Assembly (NCBI GenBank): GCA_003725745.1
Contig: RHDP01000001.1
Span: 4,844,501 to 4,908,500 of the forward strand
DNA length: 64,000 bases
Direction of reading: 5' to 3'
Origin: Streptomyces sp. I6
GTDB taxonomy: Bacteria; Actinomycetota; Actinomycetes; Streptomycetales; Streptomycetaceae
This document shows positions 61,203 through 64,000 of the stretch, piece after piece (position 1 is the stretch's first letter; the number at the start of each line of letters is the position of its first letter). The translations under genes were made by a program, and so were the position numbers. The notes under the pieces were generated by a model, which saw only the letters and a program-made list of their open reading frames with translations, had not been told where the DNA came from and did not search any database.

Positions 61203-61718
61203 ATGATGGGGGGCATGGCGGGGCTGGAAGGTATGGAGCAACCGCGGGCGCGTGGCAGCGCGACCGCCGCGCGGTGGGCGCCGGCCGTCGACGACGGGCG
61301 GGCGCTCGAGGCGGTCGAGCTGTTCGGTGATCCGTCCGAGGGGGAGGTGGAACTCCCGTCGCGTCCCGAATCCGCGGCCGTCGCACGCCGGCTGACGCAG
61401 TGTGTGGTGCTCCGGCAGTGGGCGCTCTCGCCGCAGACCGCGGAGCACGCGGTCCTGCTGGTCTCCGAGCTGGTGGGCAACGCGGTGCGGCACACCGGGG
61501 CGCGGGTGTTCGGACTCCGGATGCTCCGCAGGCGCGGCTGGATCCGCGTCGAGGTGCGCGACCCCTCGCGGGGGCTGCCCTGCCTCATGCCGGTCCGCGA
61601 ACTCGACACCAGCGGCCGGGGTCTCTTCCTGGTCGACAAGCTGTCCGACCGGTGGGGCGTCGATCTGCTGCCGCGCGGCAAGACCACCTGGTTCGAGATG
61701 CGGACGGACGACCGCTGA
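61203..61718 (+). CDS. ATP-binding regulatory protein, HATPase_c (RsbW/SpoIIAB-like) (171 aa)
   Basis: A short variable N-terminus precedes a GHKL ATPase domain: RPESAAVARRLTQCVV, the N-box LLVSELVGNAVRHTG, a G1-like DPSRGLP and the G2-like TSGRGLFLVDKLSDRWG. Streptomyces have dozens of these small kinases, mostly anti-sigma or regulatory partners. Several in-frame starts exist (61095, 61203, 61206, 61215); 61203 is chosen because GGGAGGG and GGGCGG lie upstream and the residues before it look unnatural. No anti-anti-sigma or sigma gene is adjacent. Confidence 0.85.
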   Translation: MMGGMAGLEGMEQPRARGSATAARWAPAVDDGRALEAVELFGDPSEGEVELPSRPESAAVARRLTQCVVLRQWALSPQTAEHAVLLVSELVGNAVRHTGARVFGLRMLRRRGWIRVEVRDPSRGLPCLMPVRELDTSGRGLFLVDKLSDRWGVDLLPRGKTTWFEMRTDDR

Positions 61719-61733
61719 GACCGGGCCCTCACC

Positions 61734-61753
61734 GGCCCGCCCCGGGGCGGGCC
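61734..61753 (+). terminator. Possible terminator after the ATP-binding protein gene
   Basis: A 10-bp inverted repeat without spacer (GGCCCGCCCC and complement) starts 16 bp beyond the stop. Confidence 0.4.
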
Positions 61754-61812
61754 CGGCCCCGCCGGCCGGAGGGTGCGCGAAGGAGCGACCGGAGCGGGCG
61801 AAGCCGCGGCGA

Positions 61813-61985
61813 CCCGGAGTGTGCGAGACGCAGGCCCGGAGTTCGCGAGACGCGGCCGGGAGTACACGGAACAACGGTGGGCGGAAGTGCTCGAGGCACC
61901 GGCCGGGACTGCTCGAGGCGCTGGCCGGGATGCCCGAAACGGCGTCGGGAGAGCACGAAGCGGCGGTCGGGAGTGTACGAAGCCC
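61813..61985. repeat. Array of about eight degenerate ~22-bp repeats
   Basis: Units resemble CGGGAGTGCNCGAGGCG followed by 4-6 variable bases; examples begin CGGAGTGTGCGAGACGC, CGGAAGTGCTCGAGGC, CGGGACTGCTCGAGGC and CGGGAGTGTACGAAGCC. Periods vary from about 20 to 26 bp. The last unit runs into the perfect palindrome at 61977. No open frame with natural composition crosses it. Confidence 0.6.
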
Positions 61986-62016
61986 CTTCGGCGCCGCGGC
62001 GCCGAAGGGGCTTCGT
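61977..62016. terminator. 40-bp perfect palindrome, possible bidirectional terminator
   Basis: Two 20-bp arms (ACGAAGCCCCTTCGGCGCCG and complement) meet without a spacer at the end of the degenerate repeat array. The nearest gene ends 260 bp upstream. Confidence 0.6.
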
Positions 62017-62388
62017 GTGTGCGGGGCGCGGACGGGGTGGGGTGTATCCGCGCTGCCGCTCTTCTGGACGACCTGGCCCGGGTCGATGGGGGTCGCGCGA
62101 CCGACTATGGCAGACATTCGGCCATCCATCAATGGTGCATTTCGGTCTGATGTGTTTGTAATCCGACAAGTCGATATTGAATCAAAGGTAAATTCGCTCA
62201 CTTGTCTGGCAAACGATGAGTAAAGGTGGAGCTGACTGGGTCAATCTTCGGACCGAGGGTCTCTCGGTGTGTGTCGGACGGCGGTCGTCGGCTATGCGTC
62301 TCGCTACTTTTCGTCGGCATCGCACCCGCCGCGCGGGCACACGGGCCGCCCGCGGTGCCGACGGTGCCGACCACGGAGCCGCCGACCC
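62017..62388 (+). promoter_or_regulatory. Leader region of the beta-propeller lipoprotein gene
   Basis: An AT-richer stretch at about 62110-62230 (AATCAAAGGTAAATTCGC near its centre) is the likely promoter region. The open frames starting near 62226 and 62269 have unnatural Arg/Pro composition and are not called as genes. Confidence 0.35.
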
Positions 62389-63561
62389 ATGCCGCATCTC
62401 ACCCAGCGATCCCTGCCGTTCCTCGCGGCCTTCCTGCTCGCGGCCCTCGGCGCGGGCTGCGGCGCGCCCGCGGAGAAGGAGGGGGCCGTGGTAGTCCCAC
62501 CGCTCCGGGCGCGGGACAGCGGCGTACCGGTGGGGCTGCCCGGCATGCCGCCGCTCCTCGACCACAGGGACGTCTACGCCGCGGACCGCCCCGGCAGGCT
62601 CTCACCCGTGGTGCGGGACTTCCCGTCGCGGGTCTATGTTCCCAACACCGGCTCCAACACCGTCTCGGTGATCGACCCGGCCACCTACAAGGTCGTCGAG
62701 ACCATCCCGGTGGGTGTCCGGCCGCAGCACGTCGTCCCCTCCTGGGACCTGAAGACCCTGTGGGTGAACAACAACAGGGGCCACACCCTCACGCCGATCG
62801 ACCCGGCCACCGGGACGGCGGGCCGACCCGTGGAGGTCCACGACCCGTACAACCTCTACTTCACGCCCAACGGCCGCTACGCCGTCGTCATGGCCTCCCT
62901 GGACCGGGAACTGGTCTTCCGCGACCCGCACACCATGCGCACCCTCAAGACCACGCCGGTCACCTGCTACGGCGTCAACCACGCGGACTTCTCCGCGGAC
63001 GGCCGCTACTTCATCGTCTCCTGCGAGTTCTCCGGCGAGCTGCTCAAGGTCGACACGGAGAGCATGGAGGTCGTCGGCCAGCAGAAGCTGCCGTACGGCG
63101 GCGCCATGCCCCAGGACGTGAAGCTCTCGCCGGACGGCCGGACCTTCTACATCGCCGACATGGTCGCCGACGGCATGTGGGTGCTCGACGGCGACCGGTT
63201 CACCACACCGAACCTGCTGCCCACCGGCAAGGGCTGCCACGGCCTGTACGTCAGCCGCGACTCCCGCGAGATGTACGTCACCAACCGGGGCGAGGGGTCG
63301 GTCTCGGTCTTCGACTTCGCCCGGGACCGGCTGACGAGGAAGTGGCGGCTGCCGAACGGCGGTTCCCCGGACATGGGCGGTGTCTCCGCCGACGGCAGGG
63401 TGCTGTGGCTGTCGGGCCGCTACCACTCCGAGGTGTACGCGATCGACACCACGACCGGTGAACAGCTCGCCCGCATCCCCGTCGGCAGCGGTCCGCACGG
63501 TCTCGCCGTCTACCCCCAGCCCGGCCGCTACTCCCTGGGGCACACGGGCGTCTTCCGCTGA
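62389..63561 (+). CDS. Beta-propeller (YncE-like) lipoprotein (390 aa)
   Basis: The ATG at 62389 puts a signal sequence at the N-terminus, ending in the lipobox GAGC. The mature protein has about seven propeller repeats (SRVYVPNTGSNTVSVIDPAT, VWVNNNRGHTLTPID, FSADGRYFIVSC, LSPDGRTFYIADM, MYVTNRGEGSVSVFD). Relatives are described as YncE/YVTN or cytochrome D1-like surface proteins. Two Cys (TCYG and VSCEF) may form a disulfide. It resembles in fold, but not in repeat detail, the secreted propeller at 47-48 kb. Ligand or partner is unknown. Confidence 0.9.
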   Translation: MPHLTQRSLPFLAAFLLAALGAGCGAPAEKEGAVVVPPLRARDSGVPVGLPGMPPLLDHRDVYAADRPGRLSPVVRDFPSRVYVPNTGSNTVSVIDPATYKVVETIPVGVRPQHVVPSWDLKTLWVNNNRGHTLTPIDPATGTAGRPVEVHDPYNLYFTPNGRYAVVMASLDRELVFRDPHTMRTLKTTPVTCYGVNHADFSADGRYFIVSCEFSGELLKVDTESMEVVGQQKLPYGGAMPQDVKLSPDGRTFYIADMVADGMWVLDGDRFTTPNLLPTGKGCHGLYVSRDSREMYVTNRGEGSVSVFDFARDRLTRKWRLPNGGSPDMGGVSADGRVLWLSGRYHSEVYAIDTTTGEQLARIPVGSGPHGLAVYPQPGRYSLGHTGVFR

Positions 63562-63709
63562 CCCGGCGCGAGGCCCACCGCCCGGGCTTCCGTCGGTGCC
63601 GCCGGCCGCCCGCGGTCGGGACGGATACCCGGCCGCCGCCAGAGCCGCGGCCGGCATCCCACCCGCCCGCGGCTCGGGGCCCGCCGGGGGACCGCAGGTC
63701 CCGGCGCGG

Positions 63710-64000
63710 CTACCCAGCCACGAGCAGGGCCTCCGAGCCGACCGGCCGGTAACCCGCCCGCTGGAACGTCCGCACGCTGCGGGCGTTGCCGGGCGACTGC
63801 TGGGCCCAGACATGCGTGCCGGGCACCAGATGGCGGGCCGCGACGGCGAGCCGCACCCCCAGCCCGGCGCCCCGCGCCTCCGGGTCCACCTCGATCGCGG
63901 CCTCCCACCGCCCGGCCACTCCCCGGCCCAGCACCAGCACACCGCCGTCCGCGGCCCACACCCGTACCTCGTCGCGGTACTTCAGCGCCCGTGCCACCCG
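63710..64000 (-). CDS. GNAT-family N-acetyltransferase, 5' end off window
   Basis: The frame is open to the right edge, and the residues before the GTG at 63997 would belong to the missing N-terminus. The acetyl-CoA-binding segment is visible: EVDPEARGAGLGVRLAVAA matches the R-x-x-G-x-G/A motif of GNAT enzymes. NARSVRTFQRAGYRPVGSE is the typical C-terminal motif. The protein ends GSEALLVAG with TAG at 63712. Substrate unknown. Confidence 0.85.
   Translation of the reverse strand, partial: RVARALKYRDEVRVWAADGGVLVLGRGVAGRWEAAIEVDPEARGAGLGVRLAVAARHLVPGTHVWAQQSPGNARSVRTFQRAGYRPVGSEALLVAG

Noticed and set aside
61813-61985. CRISPR array
   Set aside because: Units are degenerate, the period is too short and irregular, and there are no cas genes.

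Overview
The window is high-GC chromosomal DNA of a Streptomyces-type actinomycete. This rests on codon positions saturated with G or C, frequent GTG and TTG starts behind GGAGG-like ribosome sites, LacI/CebR-type operators, and Streptomyces-type families: a HelR-like RNA polymerase motor, the GlgE pathway, an M4 protease with a P-domain, and HATPase_c anti-sigma-like proteins. The gene order from pyk to the glg genes agrees with my recollection of the conserved S. coelicolor core; I could not check this. No tRNA, rRNA, insertion sequence or CRISPR array was found.

Layout. 1-10 kb: the end of a secreted acidic protein, then a 2,478-residue secreted protein that looks like a polymorphic toxin, built from a duplicated globular plus Ala-rich coiled-coil module, with a 137-residue probable immunity gene 11 bp downstream. 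10-13.5 kb: a lipoprotein, an HTH regulator, a small unknown gene and a broken yefM-yoeB toxin-antitoxin pair. 13.5-20 kb: central carbon metabolism, with pyk behind a 74-bp perfect palindrome, an ackA-pta operon and pfkA. 20-29 kb: a secreted HAD phosphatase, an HTH regulator, a CitA/DcuS-type two-component system divergent from a dctA symporter, a GYD protein and a secreted GH16 glucanase with a CebR-like operator. 29-43.5 kb: helR converging on the glgE-treS-mak1-glgB operon, with four 242-bp tandem repeats between them; glgP diverges from glgE. 43.5-57 kb: remnants, an M4 protease, a YVTN beta-propeller, a membrane protein, a heterodimeric ABC exporter and glgX. 57-64 kb: two tandem L,D-transpeptidase lipoproteins, a crotonase, an ATP-binding regulator, a beta-propeller lipoprotein and the end of an acetyltransferase.

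How the genes work together. GlgE, TreS, Mak1 and GlgB turn trehalose or maltose 1-phosphate into branched alpha-glucan. GlgP and GlgX degrade it, and PfkA, Pyk, Pta and AckA carry the sugar to pyruvate and acetate, so much of this window concerns storage and central carbon. The toxin-immunity pair and the repeat arrays are the accessory part.

Caution. About a dozen genes that should be intact carry single-base frameshifts, most in G or C runs. This suggests indel errors in the sequence more than real gene loss. Those genes are annotated across the shift and flagged.
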